In this document: one piece after another, positions 1 to 9,788 of the stretch
Position numbering within the stretch: position 1 is the first letter of the stretch
Layout: each line of letters starts with the position of its first letter
Assembly (NCBI GenBank): GCA_946894095.1
Contig: OX335660.1
Coordinates: forward strand, 1,059,001 to 1,123,000
Direction: 5' to 3'
Source of the DNA: Incurvaria masculella
Taxonomy: Eukaryota > Arthropoda > Insecta > Lepidoptera > Incurvariidae
Length of the DNA: 64,000 bases
The notes under the pieces: generated by a model
Seen by the model: only the letters and a program-made list of their open reading frames with translations
The model's database searches: none
What the model was told of the DNA's origin: nothing
Position numbers and translations under genes: made by a program

Positions 1-527
1 ACTTTAGGATTACTTGGCATCACGCTAAATCGCCAGAGGTACGACCAATGGTATGAGATACTTATTACTTGAGAACCAATTACTCGTTTTAGATGTAGAT
101 TGTATCGACGGCTAGCCTGACTCTACTCAAAACTTATAGGCTACGTAATATAACGCTTCATTACCAGAGGGGTGAGTAGTGATTGTCAAATTTTTTATAA
201 CTTGCGAACCACTTACCCGATTTATATGCGTATTTTATCAACGTATAGCATTTCTGGGAGCAGTCAGGTTTGGTCTTACTAGGTAAGCAATGTAGCAGTG
301 CATGTGCAGAAAGGTTCAGGTGGCAAATGCCTTTTTTTAATAGCCACCAAATGCCAACGAAGCTCTAAATGGGAATAATTGGATGTTTCTCATTAAATCA
401 TGCTTTTTCGGCTCAAACGATCTTGATTAAATTTGGTAGATAGATACATTGTCCTGGACCAGTTTGACCCTATTTTGGACAAGCCATGTGGGCTACTTTT
501 TATCCATAAAATAATTTAGCCAACACT

Positions 528-556
528 AACCGAGCGGAGCCGGGTACCGTAGCTAG
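528..556 (+). mobile_element. Helitron-like 3' terminus
   Basis: The segment CGAGCGGAGCCGGGTACCG ends in CTAG followed by T. A GC-rich hairpin, a CTRR terminus and insertion before T are the Helitron 3' hallmarks. A very similar end (GCGAGCGGAGCCGCGGCC...CTAG-T) lies at 34,867-34,894. I could not place the 5' end, so the element's length is unknown; the preceding 500 bases hold nothing else I recognise. Confidence 0.45.
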
Positions 557-1780
557 TGATTTTATAATAGTCTTGTACACTAAGGGCCGAGTGCACGAAA
601 GCACAAAAATCAAAATCAACGTCAACGTATGATTAATCACGTCACTTTGTATGGACAGTATGGAAGCAACTCCGTGCGGTTCACTAATAAAAATGAACAT
701 TGATTAACTCGGCCGTCGCTTCGTGCAATCGGGGCTAAGTTACCTACTAACGTTCGATACCAGGCAATAATATAACACAGAGTTTTCTCGCTGAACCAGT
801 TCTCGTTCACCAAGGTTCGACTCATTCATATCACCTGAAAACGTTGTAACGGAAAGGAAAATAGAACCATTCTATTTAGCGGCGCATGCGTGATATCGAT
901 GAGACGTGTCTAGGGTGACAACCGAAGACGTGACGTGCGAACCTGTGCAAACATTTCCAACTAATTGCTCGTTTATTTACGTCACCCGATGAGGAGAAGC
1001 CGCCTCGCCACACCCGACTGTGGACCCGGGTAGGGTATACATCTCGAAGTGTTACCTGTACCATAGATAAATGACAGGGAAAGATTGCTAACGTCATGCA
1101 AGTGTTGAATAAGGACCAAAGAAGTCAACAGATGGCGTTGCAATTCACATTTGAGAATACATTAAATACAAATCAATGAATATCAATGATATTTTTTATT
1201 TGCAATGACGTTACTTCATTTATAGTTAAGCTATAGTTATAGTTAAGTTAAGTTCAGTTATAGAAAAATTTGGAATTAAGCTTGGATTAAACAACGGTGG
1301 AACTAGTCCTGGCAGTGACGGGAGATGGCGATGGTTAGAAATGTCATAATACCAACGAAGAAAATTAGAAGTATTTGGCGAGTTTTGTACATTGTATGAC
1401 GTTAGTTATTTATAACGACAATTTTCCAATCGCAAACTTTGTCCAGTTGCAAACTAAATCGAAAGATGAGTCGTAAGCTTGGTTTTAGAAAGTTGGCGAC
1501 ATCGGGTCTCATAGTAGGCGCGCTAGGTCGCACATCGCCTTTATTTTTCGATCTGAGAAATAAGGCAACGTTATTTTTATGCCCGTCTCTTGATTTTTCT
1601 TACACATAATCGGATCTACTTTTAGTCTAATATGGCATGGGTTGTAATGCAAGTTTGCAGTAAACACTTCCGGTTGTAAACAGAAATTAATGATATTAAA
1701 ACTAAGCCTTGCATATATTTTTATTAGTTTGTTACTAAAGTTAACGTAATATGTATACAGTAAAATAAAAACTAAAGTAA
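557..1780. other. Unassigned intergenic stretch
   Basis: No convincing gene. The open frames here are short and show no domain. A piece around 1,497-1,555 (GGGTCTCATAGTAG...) resembles 62,185-62,245 and is probably a dispersed repeat. The rest looks like unique AT-rich sequence. Confidence 0.5.
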
Positions 1781-1845
1781 AATGTTATATGTATGTATGT
1801 ATAATTGGCCGTGAAGCAAGGAAACCTTAATTAAAGAAAGAGACT
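1770..1845 (-). repeat. SINE-L tail fragment
   Basis: The motif ATGTATGTATGTATAAT..CCGTGAAGCAAGGA followed by TTAATTAAAGAAAGA matches, in this orientation, the tail of the SINE-L copies at 30,640 and 44,441. The head is missing. Confidence 0.5.
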
Positions 1846-1864
1846 AGTAAAAAAACTAATTTAA

Positions 1865-2120
1865 GAAGGAGGCATTGATAGCGGGAAGACGGACTGTAGG
1901 ATAATTCGAAATTTTGGGTATGCATCAGGTGGCGAAATTAGTAGACACAATACCCGCGAATGGTATGTATATAGATATGTGTATGCAGTATATTCGTAAA
2001 GTCGTTCTTTTTACTGGGATCTCTCTTAATTAATGTGTCCATGATACACGGTCGATTTTATATATACATATCACATTCCTTGGAATAAGCGACGTACCTG
2101 CTTAGTGCGAAAAAGAATAA
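1865..2120 (+). repeat. SINE-L (leucine-tRNA-like head), copy 1
   Basis: GGTGGCGAAATTAGTAGACAC resembles the D-arm/A-box region of a leucine-type tRNA. It is followed by CAATACCCGCGAATGGTATG and a tail with AATTAATG...CGGTCGATTTTATATATACATATCAC. Homologous along its whole length to the copy at 30,640-30,868. The B box is degraded in this copy. The tail TTGGAATAAGCGACGTAC..GCTTAGTGCGAAAAAG also recurs near 30,900. Confidence 0.55.
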
Positions 2121-2298
2121 ATACTCAAACATATTAAATTTACTAAGTTAACGCTCAGCACGTTTTCTTAGGTGCAGTCTTGTGTCGCTCTATCTTCTCT
2201 GCATACCCCTCCGGGAAAACGGCGTGATGGTCTGTACAGTACGCGACAGAGCAGGAGTGCGGGCGACGTATGAAGTGCGACGCTAGTAGACTCGGAGG

Positions 2299-3206
2299 TT
2301 GCGACAAAAATGACGATAACGTAAATGGCTGAAACTGGTTTCACAGGATAACGACCAATCTTCTGAAGCTAAATGTATCAGTCTGTTTGCGCCAAGTGGT
2401 TGCGTTGCGTAGAAAATATATATGATAAGATAAATGGCTGCAAATAACGAAGCATGAAAGTATCAGTACATACTTGCTTAGCAATACCAAAACTGAAAAA
2501 ATCTTTGGTTGCATTTCGTAGTTACATGCGATTTAGGTTACAGATATAACTTTACGTATCTATAAGAATTTAATTAAAAAAACCGACTGCAATTGTTCCA
2601 TAATTTTTAGGTATCAATGTTTCTAGACAGTCAGTAAATTAATCAGTAGGTGTTTAGTCCCAAATTGCAGGCCACTAGAAAGTAGTTTGCCAGCTTCAGC
2701 TGTCAAAGAGAAGACAGTGAGTTGGCAATTTTCTGTGGTCGGCGGTCAAAGAGGAGAAAGTGTCACATAAGTGTCAAGTGGTTGTCAATCTTGTGAATTG
2801 GTGTCCGGTTCATTTCGCATCGCGTTCCTTGCGTTTTGCCGACAAAAGCGAATATTTAGTGTGGTGCTTCGCCCAGGCATTGTGTAGTGGTCTTGCGCGC
2901 AACAACGCGTGCTTCGAGACGCCGCCGGAACTCGACGCAACGCGAGGTGTGGGTAAGTTCCCGAGTCCTTCCCAACCCAAATACTCACGACCACGTCCTG
3001 CCGGTACAGGAAACCATTCGACGGGGTATTTACTTACGCCTTTAAACAGTAGGTATATAAAAACATCTATTTTATGCAGCCAATCTAGATAACGCAACCA
3101 CTTGGCGTAGGCAGACCGACATATTTAGCATCACAGGGTTGGTCTCTAACATATGAACCCAGATTCAGTCATTTACCTTATCGTGACCAAAAATGTCGTG
3201 GCCACC
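2299..3206. mobile_element. Long-TIR (about 120 bp) element carrying a foreign insert
   Basis: The left arm (about 2,299-2,420, GCGACAAAAATG..GATAACG to CCAAGTGGTTGCGTTG) is the inverted complement of the right arm (about 3,086-3,206, CTAGATAACGCAACCACTTGG to ACCAAAAATGTCGTGG). The inner left part to about 2,650 is collinear with the related 540-bp element at 4,855-5,397. The section from about 2,655 to 3,070 is absent from that sister copy. It is much richer in GC and contains an exon-like island with a GGTAAGT donor-type motif. The class (foldback or MITE) cannot be fixed without a transposase. Confidence 0.7.
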
Positions 3207-3503
3207 CGGAATATAGTGCCTACTCACCCCACCGTTCCCCGCATGCGTCGATCGGGATCTTCATTGAGTTTCGCAGGTTTACCCCTGACCGGTTTCACGT
3301 CCTCTTGAACTCTCTCTTCAAAGGTAGGTACGGTACTTGTTCGCTATCGGTCTCGCGGTAATATTTAGCTTCAGATGGAGGTTATCACCCGATTAGGGCT
3401 GCACTCTCAAGCAACCCGAATCTGAGGTGAATTCCTAGTGCTTGTTCACGTGCCACACGCGGGCGTTTCGGCGAGTTCGCAGCTGAGCCTGTAGTCCCAG
3501 TTG

Positions 3504-3905
3504 TCACCTATATTGGCGTTTACGGCAAACCGATCGACTGGCGCTTTCAAATGTATAGAGAAATTGAAGAGCGCGCGCAGTAGGCGTTAATCGAACTAAC
3601 ATTTGCGAGTCCGAGTTTGATTTGACAGCTTACTCAACGTTGCCGTAAATACGTCGGCGTTGCCGTTTACGTCGACTCCGTGTTTTCATAAAAATCGGAA
3701 GTCCGAGTTTGACTTTGACAGCTTGAAGAAGTAAAACCACAGAATATCTAGTAAATACTTGTATGGATTTTGACGTTTTTACGGAAACTCGGACTCGCAC
3801 TCGCAAAAGTTATTTCGATTAACGCCCACTGCGCGCGCTCTTCAATTTCTCCATACATTTTAAAGCGCCAGTCGATCGGTTTGCCGTAAACGCCAATTTA
3901 GGTGA
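3504..3905. mobile_element. 402-bp MITE with about 125-bp terminal inverted repeats
   Basis: Starts TCACCTATATTGGCGTTTAC and ends with the complement, GTAAACGCCAATTTAGGTGA. The arms also share CCGATCGACTGGCGCTTT, GAAATTGAAGAGCGCGCGC and GGCGTTAATCGAA. Only the central 150 bases are unpaired. I saw no target-site duplication. The open frames inside are by-products of the palindrome. Confidence 0.75.
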
Positions 3906-3959
3906 GAACTCAGACTGACCACTCTGATTTTTGTACGTAAATACTTCGATATTATGCCG

Positions 3960-4158
3960 TATAGATCCCGCCCGGGCTGGTACCACCGCATTGAATGGTC
4001 GAAGCGGCAATGAAAATAGTCCGTGTTTTCCATCAAGTTCAATGTAACCGAGCGATATAAGGAAGATCCTGGCATCACCTAGTTCCCATATGGTGTGTTA
4101 AGCAAATATCGGTCAGTTTGGTATTAGCAATCCATGTTCAGTTACATAAAAAACATTT
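3960..4158 (+). repeat. SINE 3' body fragment
   Basis: Contains CCCGCCCGGGCTGGTACCA, GGTCGAAGCGGCAATGAAAA, CCGTGTTTTCCATCAAGTTC, CCTGGCATCACCTAGTTCC and TATTAGCAATCCATGTTCAG, ending in a short A-rich tail. It is the shared 3' body of SINE-T and SINE-5S; the head is lost. Confidence 0.75.
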
Positions 4159-4854
4159 GTTCCTGAAAGCGCCAAATGGTTCCTGAATATGGAGGCACTC
4201 TCAGCTTATTCGAGTGGGCAGTTTTAATCGACGAGTGCGCGACGCGCGGCGGCCTTCGTGAAAATCTGAAAATTGTGAAAGTTTGCATGTGAGTGCGCTA
4301 GACGGCTGCGTGGAAAGTTATGAACGAAAAAATCGACATAAAATGGACATATTGGAGGAATAATGGAGTATTTTTTTCCACAGATAAATTCGATTTGTAT
4401 TCGATAATGAATTCAGCCGGCGATGATAATATCTTTCTCTATACAGAGATTATAATCTCTATTTTAATATAGACTTTTTCAGGTATAAAAAGTGGGACTG
4501 ATATGAAAAACGAACTGGCATGAGCTGTCAGTTGTGTTTTTCTGTGATTAGACTAAACAGACAAAAGCAATCTACTAACTAGTGATAGCTGTTTGCACTA
4601 GTATTATTTAGATAAGATAACCTATTTACGTCGAATTAGATGTCATTATGGCAGTCAAGCGACTACTACATTCCACCTGCATATGATGTTATTGGTGAAC
4701 AATAGTTATCCATCAAAAATTTAAATTTTTTAGTTTATATTTTTAGTTTGTAGGTTTCACTGTTTAAAAAGTCATGCGGGACATGTATAATGAAAACATG
4801 TTCAAATATAACAAACTTTACTATAAACGTCGAGCAGCACGCACTGTTAGAGTA
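4159..4854. other. Unassigned intergenic stretch
   Basis: GC-rich at 4,225-4,320 (GAGTGCGCGACGCGCGGCGG) and AT-rich after that. A 50-codon frame starts with ATG at 4,320. It matches nothing I know and has ordinary AT-rich composition, so I do not call it a gene. Confidence 0.4.
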
Positions 4855-5397
4855 GGCGGTCGCAACAAAAATGGTAACGATAACTTAAATGGCTGAAACT
4901 GGGTTCCAGGATAAAGGCCCACTCTCTGAAGCTAAATGTGTCGGTCTGCCTGTGCCAAGTGGTTGCGTTATCTAGATAAGTCGCCTGAAAAAGTAGTTAT
5001 GGTGAATAAAAAAATATATAATTAGGTAAATGGCTGCAAATAACGAAGTATGAAAGTATCAGTGCATACTTGCTTAGTAATACCAAAACTGATCAAATAT
5101 TTGGTTGCATTTCGCAATTATAGGCGATTTAGGTTACAGTTATAACTTTAGATATATTTAAGTATTCAATTATGAAACCGACTGGATATTGTTGTAAAAT
5201 AATAAGTATCAATATTTATAGACAATCAGTGTATTCATCAGCAGGTACATGCCAACACCTATAGTATATATCCAATCTAGATAACGCAACCACTTGGCGG
5301 ATGCAGATCGACATATTTAGGATCAGAGGGTTGGTCTCTATCATGAGAACCTAGATTCAGCCATTCACCTTAACGTGACCAAAAATGTCGTGACCAA
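4855..5397. mobile_element. 540-bp long-TIR element (sister of the 2.3-3.2 kb copy)
   Basis: The left arm, GTCGCAACAAAAATGGTAAC to CCAAGTGGTTGCGTTATCTA (4,858-4,976), pairs with the right arm from about 5,276 (CTAGATAACGCAACCACTTGG) to 5,397. The core (GGCTGCAAATAACGAAGTATG, TTGCTTAGTAATACC, GGTTGCATTTCGCAATTA) matches the 2.3 kb element. This copy has no insert and so gives the pre-insertion structure. Confidence 0.75.
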
Positions 5398-5644
5398 ATA
5401 TGTGGGTGTAATCGGAAAACGAAGATGCGTAAATTTTTTCTCACGCGAGAACTTCTCGTGTTCGCTTCCCGAGTAGACCCGCTGCTCCTCGTACGCGCGG
5501 TAAGCCGTCCAACTAAATATTATTCGATGTCGGTTCTTCTTCGCCAGAGATAATCGAGCCCGCAGACAAAAACGTTCATTGTTGACGAATCCGAGTGTGT
5601 GATATGCGAATAATGCAGGAAATAAAGAAAGTGAAACTTCTGAG

Positions 5645-6048
5645 CGATTCGTAGCCTAGTGGCGCGGGGACTGGCCTAGGGTACCAGAGGTCTGGGTTCA
5701 ATTCCGATATGCACCACTGTCTTTCTCTTTCCGAGTTCGATAAGTGCATTTCGTCACGAATGCGAGCTGCTCCATGGTTCGGAATCCATTTAAAACTTTA
5801 GGTCCCCTTCCCCTACTAGGTGGTAGGGTTTAAGCCCGCCCGAGTTGGTACCATCGCATTGAATGAAAGATGGTCGAAGCGGCAATGAAAAATTGTCCGT
5901 GTTTTCCATCCAGTTCAATGTGGCCGTGCTCATAAAGGGAAGGTCCTGGCATGGCACCTAATTCCTTCGGGAGTGTGGTGTATTGGGTCAATATCATAAC
6001 GGTAGTTGTGTGGTATTAGCCATCCATGTCAGGTCGCATAAAAAAAAA
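5645..6048 (+). repeat. SINE-T (tRNA-headed SINE), full length
   Basis: Head: GTAGCCTAGTGGCGCGGGGA fits an RNA polymerase III A box, and GGTCTGGGTTCAATTCCGA a B box. The body runs GAGTTCGATAAGTGCATTTC, GGTCCCCTTCCCCTACTAGG, GCCCGAGTTGGTACCATCGC, GGTCCTGGCATGGCACCTA and TATTAGCCATCCATGTCAGG, ending in A9. The intact promoter boxes mark a tRNA-derived retroposon, not a functional tRNA gene. Confidence 0.85.
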
Positions 6049-6083
6049 TGATACTTTTGAGATTACCGCGGTCGTTAAACATA

Positions 6084-6141
6084 TTTGAAAAATGTTACGG
6101 CTTTTCCTCCCGCCGCGTGAAAAGCCGTAACATTTTTCAAA
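6084..6141. repeat. Perfect 23-bp-stem hairpin
   Basis: TTTGAAAAATGTTACGGCTT.. (6,084-6,106) and its exact complement (6,119-6,141) flank a 12-base GC-rich loop, CTCCCGCCGCGT. No mismatch in the stem. Not part of any repeat family I could link elsewhere in the window. Confidence 0.8.
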
Positions 6142-6415
6142 AGTGAAACGTGGCCGTTATGAAGATCGTTCGGGAAGTGAAAGAAAATGAACCGTGAAAA
6201 TTTCCAAGAACCGAAACCTTAGAGCCGTGTGGACCAAAATCAATTGCGATCCGGGTGAAAAGAACACAGAAAGTGCAGGTCAACTAAACGTCAAACGTAA
6301 CTTTCAGGTTTTCATCTCTGAAGTTGATATTAATTTCCGTTGGTGTGACCTGCTCGTTGAAAATAAAACCTTTTCAATTGGATTTCTTTTTGAGTTTAGT
6401 TATTTTATATCATTT

Positions 6416-6713
6416 TTAGAGTTCCGTACCCAAAGGATGCCATCGGAACCCTATTACGAAGCCTCCACTGTCCGTCCGTCCGACCGTCTGTCACAGGGCT
6501 GTATCTCATGAACCGTATTAGGTGGTGGGCAGCTGAAATTTTCACAGAGTGTGTATTTATTTTGCCGCTATAACAAAAAATAGGTAAAAAGTTAAAAAAC
6601 AATAATAAAAATTAAAAGAGCCCCCATGCAAAAAACGTGATTTTTTTATGTTAAATCTTGTACGATGGTACGGAACCCTTCGTGTGCGAGTCCGACTCGC
6701 ACTTGGCTGGTTT
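6416..6713 (+). repeat. Repeat A, copy 1
   Basis: Begins TTTTTAGAGTTCCGTACCCAAA and ends GGTACGGAACCCTTCGTGTG, GAGTCCGACTCGCACTTGGC. It carries the (CCGT)n tract, the conserved CAGCTGAAATTTTCACAGAG and TTTATTTTGCCGCTATAACA. About 300 bp, no coding capacity. The ends have no TIR but carry a 12-base subterminal inverted repeat (GGGTTCCGTACC / GGTACGGAACCC) and a local hairpin at each end. Confidence 0.85.
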
Positions 6714-7453
6714 CAAACTAACGGCCTCTTGGTGCATTAAAACCGTTTGTGAGTTTCCTCAGAGGAAACTTTAGCGTTAGCTACTCCTCTTTCAACTTTA
6801 GCTTGATTTACAACAAATGTTTATGTACCATAATATTCTCCTTTTCGATATACATAACCCTATTTACGCAGATGGTGAAAGGATGAAGCCCCTTGTGACA
6901 TTTGAATGTGCCATTAAGTGTCGACCCGCACTAGGTCATAAAAATAAGATATTAAGGGGAGACATTGTACTTGACTCTACAGCGAAGTAAGTGACGCCAC
7001 TGCAGGAGGCACTTGGGGAGGAAGTGAACACATTTACATAGTGTAATAAAAACCTTAAAATATGTAAGCTCCTTTTCTAGACGATTCTTCAACCATAAAA
7101 GAGGTTCCCCCTGAATTTGGGTCAAACTTGCTGTTATATTTGGTATCATAGTATATCCGTAAATAAAAATCTAGCCACCAGAACTCCCCAACACCAAAAG
7201 TTTTAACAAATGAAATTTAATGAAATTCTGGGACATGTATTTTTATTGTATTTATTGGTACACACACACACAGTTTTTTTTATGAAGCTCCAGTCGAAAA
7301 CACTGTATTCGCGAAGGAATAATATACCATGTTTGGACCGTCCTTGAGGGCTTAATGTCCAGGACGGCTACATCAACGGCCAAGTGCGAGTCGGACTCGC
7401 ACACGAAGGGTTCCGTACCATCGTACAAGATTTAACACAAAAAGTCACGTTTT

Positions 7454-8270
7454 TTAACCGACTTCAAAAAAGGAGGAGGTTATCAATTCGTCTGTATGTT
7501 TTTTTTTAGTTTTTTTTTTAAGTTTGTTACCTCATAACTTTTGTCTGGGTGAACCGATTTTGATAATTATTTTTTTAAATGATAGCTGGTGCTTTCCAAG
7601 TAGTCCCATTTTAATTTGGTTAAGTTCTGACAATGATATCTATGAGAAAATCATAAAAGTCTTAAATTTGTATTAAAATGTGCGCGACAAATGGACGAAT
7701 AACTTTTGGCGGGATGAGGTGACGGCTCGCTAGGCCGGAGTGAAACGCGTGCCTACTGGTAGAAGGGCGTCTATTCACTGAATAAGTTCGGGCGCGCGTC
7801 GCAGCGCGCGTGGACTGAGGCGGGGGGAAACACCTATACACGTGTGTGTGCGGTATGCTTACAAAGCATGCCGCCACAAACTCAATATAACGCCAACCGA
7901 TTTCGGTGATTATTTTTTTTATTGGAAAGGACGTGTACAAATTAGTAAGTGTACTTCAGATTCACTAAAAATAAACAAATAAAAAAAAATTTACAAAAAA
8001 AATAACCGACATCAAAGAAAAAGCACTAAAAAGTAAAAAATAATTTCCATTTTTGTAGTTACGATTTCTGTTATTTTTTGAGTCGGTGTCAGCCAAGGTT
8101 AGGTTAGGTTAGGTTAGGTTTGGTTAGGTTAGGTTAGGTTAGGTTCTCTTGATTGGCGCAGCGCGTGCCCGGCTGACGCCGGCTCAAAAAATAACAGAAA
8201 TCGTAACTACAAAAATGGAAAATTTTTTATACTTTTTAGTGCTTTTTCTTTGAAGTCGGTTATTTTTTTT
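7454..8270 (+). mobile_element. Repeat B, copy 1 (TTAGG-loop foldback element)
   Basis: Starts TTAACCGACTTCAAAAAAGG and ends TTTGAAGTCGGTTATTTTTT, giving short TIRs AACCGACTTCAAA. The 5' two thirds carry GTTACCTCATAACTTTTGTC, GTTAAGTTCTGACAATGATA and GGACGTGTACAAATTAGTAA. The 3' third is a long palindrome whose arms (CAAAGAAAAAGCACTAAAAA to GAGTCGGTGTCAGCC and the complement) enclose a loop with about nine GGTTA units and TTGATTGGCGCAGCGCGTGC. Repeat B sits inside a repeat A copy. Confidence 0.85.
8095..8146 (+). repeat. Interstitial (TTAGG)n array
   Basis: GGTTA repeated about nine times with one A-to-T change. It is the insect telomere unit and lies in the loop of the repeat B palindrome. 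Confidence 0.9.
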
Positions 8271-8454
8271 GTTATTTTTTTTTTATTGTATGGGACCAGA
8301 CTTTAATTTTTATATTTTTTTATTTTTACCTAGTTGTTGTTATAGCGGCAAAATAAATACACACTCTGTGAAAATTTCAGCTGCCTACCTATTACGGTTC
8401 ATGAAATACAGCCCTGTGACAGACGGACGGACGGACAGCGGAGGCTTAGTAATA

Positions 8455-8754
8455 GGTTCCGTACCCAAAGGGTGAAAACGGAACCCTATTACTAAACCTC
8501 CGCTGTCCATCCGTCCGTCCGTCCGTCCGTCCGTCCGTCTGACACAGGGCTGTATCACATGAACCGTAATAGGTAAGCAGCTGAAATTTTCACAGAGTGT
8601 GTATTTATTTTGCCGCTATAACAACAAATAGGTAAAATAAGAAAAATATTAAGATTAAAGGGGGGTCCCATACAAAAAAAAGTTTTTTTCTGTTGTATCT
8701 TGTACGATGGTACGGAACCATTCGTGTGCGAGTCCGACTCGCACTTGACCGGTT
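8455..8754 (+). repeat. Repeat A, copy 3, head-to-head with copy 2
   Basis: GGTTCCGTACCCAAAGGGTG to GAGTCCGACTCGCACTTGAC. Its first hairpin is shared with copy 2, so the two copies form an inverted dimer: 8,332-8,474 pairs with 8,455-8,628. Here the CCGT tract is expanded to about six units. Confidence 0.85.
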
Positions 8755-8915
8755 ATTATTGCACGGCTATATTGAACCGGATTGAAAACACGGATAATTT
8801 TCATTGCCGCTTCACGACCATCTTTCATTCATTGCGATGATACCAAGTCGGGCGGGATTAATCCTACCACCTAGTAAAGTAAGGAACGGGGAGCCATAAC
8901 TTTTAATACGGTTTT
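8755..8915 (-). repeat. SINE 3' body fragment
   Basis: TTGCACGGCTATATTGAAC, ATTTTCATTGCCGCTTC, CGGGCGGGATTAATCCTACC and ACCTAGTAAAGTAAGG are the reverse of the shared SINE body. Truncated at both ends; it abuts repeat A. Confidence 0.7.
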
Positions 8916-9295
8916 TTTTTATTTATTTAATACGGCCAGCGTCGAGAATCTAAAGCAGCCATCCATCTAGAAACCGACCACGCCAAGAATTGTTTCACTT
9001 CGATATCGAACGGTATGGCGTCGCACGACTCGCCACCGAGCCTTTTAACATGTTCATTAATGAAAATCAAATGAGAAAGTAAAAAGAAATCGAAAATGAA
9101 CTTAATTAAAATGACAACTTTTTTTAATGTTTTTTCGCCAATATGCAGACATAAATTTCTACAATATATTTTATAATCTAAAGTTTAAGAAACCTAGTAT
9201 AACATTAAGAGCATGGAAACAGTTATCGCCCGTAGTATGGGGAATTGATATGGTAACGACTCTCTAATTTAAATCGAATACACTGGGTGCTAACC
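8916..9295. other. Unassigned intergenic stretch
   Basis: No gene seen. Part of it, 9,205-9,260 (ACAGTTATCGCCCGTAGTATGG, GGTAACGACT), recurs at 60,464-60,510, so at least that piece is an undefined dispersed repeat. Confidence 0.4.
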
Positions 9296-9788
9296 GTATA
9301 CACGGTGTTAACCCAAGTAGGCGACATTCCCGAAAGGTGGTTATTTTGGGTCACATACTGATGCCGAAAAAGTAGGTTTTTTTTTGTTTTGACCTTTTGT
9401 TTTAAAATTTTCGATTTCTAATACTAGTATGAAAACATAGTATTTCGTAATAGGAATCGCACTGCATTTACAAAAAGTTTAAAAGTAGAACATTTTTTAT
9501 AATAAATATGAAAATTTACATTCGGATCGACGCAATAAAATTGGCGGCGACGCGCAGTCAGCTGCGAGACAGCAAACGCGTGACCTTGGCAGTGGCGCGA
9601 ACACATGGCGTGCTTACACCATTCCAAAGGGAAATTGTCGCTAAGGTAAAAGTTTGGATTAAATCTGCAAGTTTTTTTTACTATTTTAGATTAAATTTTT
9701 AAATACCACAATATGATCAGTATACGAAATAGTTAAATAATCGGTATTAAAATAGAAATGTCGCGAAAAAAATTAACACCGTGTATAC
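9296..9788. mobile_element. TIR element with a GC-rich island inside
   Basis: GTATACACGGTGTTAA at 9,296-9,311 is exactly complementary to TTAACACCGTGTATAC at 9,773-9,788. Pairing continues inward with GGCGACATTCC / GAAATGTCGCG, making TIRs of about 34 bp. Between them the DNA is AT-rich except for 9,530-9,645. That island is GC-rich, stays open in one frame from the ATG at 9,508 and meets a donor-type AAG-GTAAAAG at about 9,645. Confidence 0.6.

Larger units (their letters stand above)
7377..8474 (-). repeat. Repeat A, copy 2, split by repeat B
   Basis: The left piece, 7,377-7,452 (GGCCAAGTGCGAGTCGGACT to AAAAAGTCACGTTTT), and the right piece, about 8,276-8,474 (TTTATTGTATGGGACCAG to GGAGGCTTAGTAATAGG), form one minus-oriented repeat A. 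It is interrupted inside its T-rich middle by the repeat B copy at 7,454-8,270. Confidence 0.8.

Noticed and set aside
4320..4472. A 50-codon frame
   Set aside because: AT-rich composition, no signal or motif, no splice or poly(A) context; compatible with chance.
5645..5715. A functional tRNA gene
   Set aside because: A and B boxes are present, but the acceptor stem does not close and the same head recurs with a 400-bp body and poly-A tail. It is a SINE head.
8095..8146. A chromosome end (telomere)
   Set aside because: The array is only about 50 bases, lies inside a palindromic repeat and recurs in the same context at three other places.
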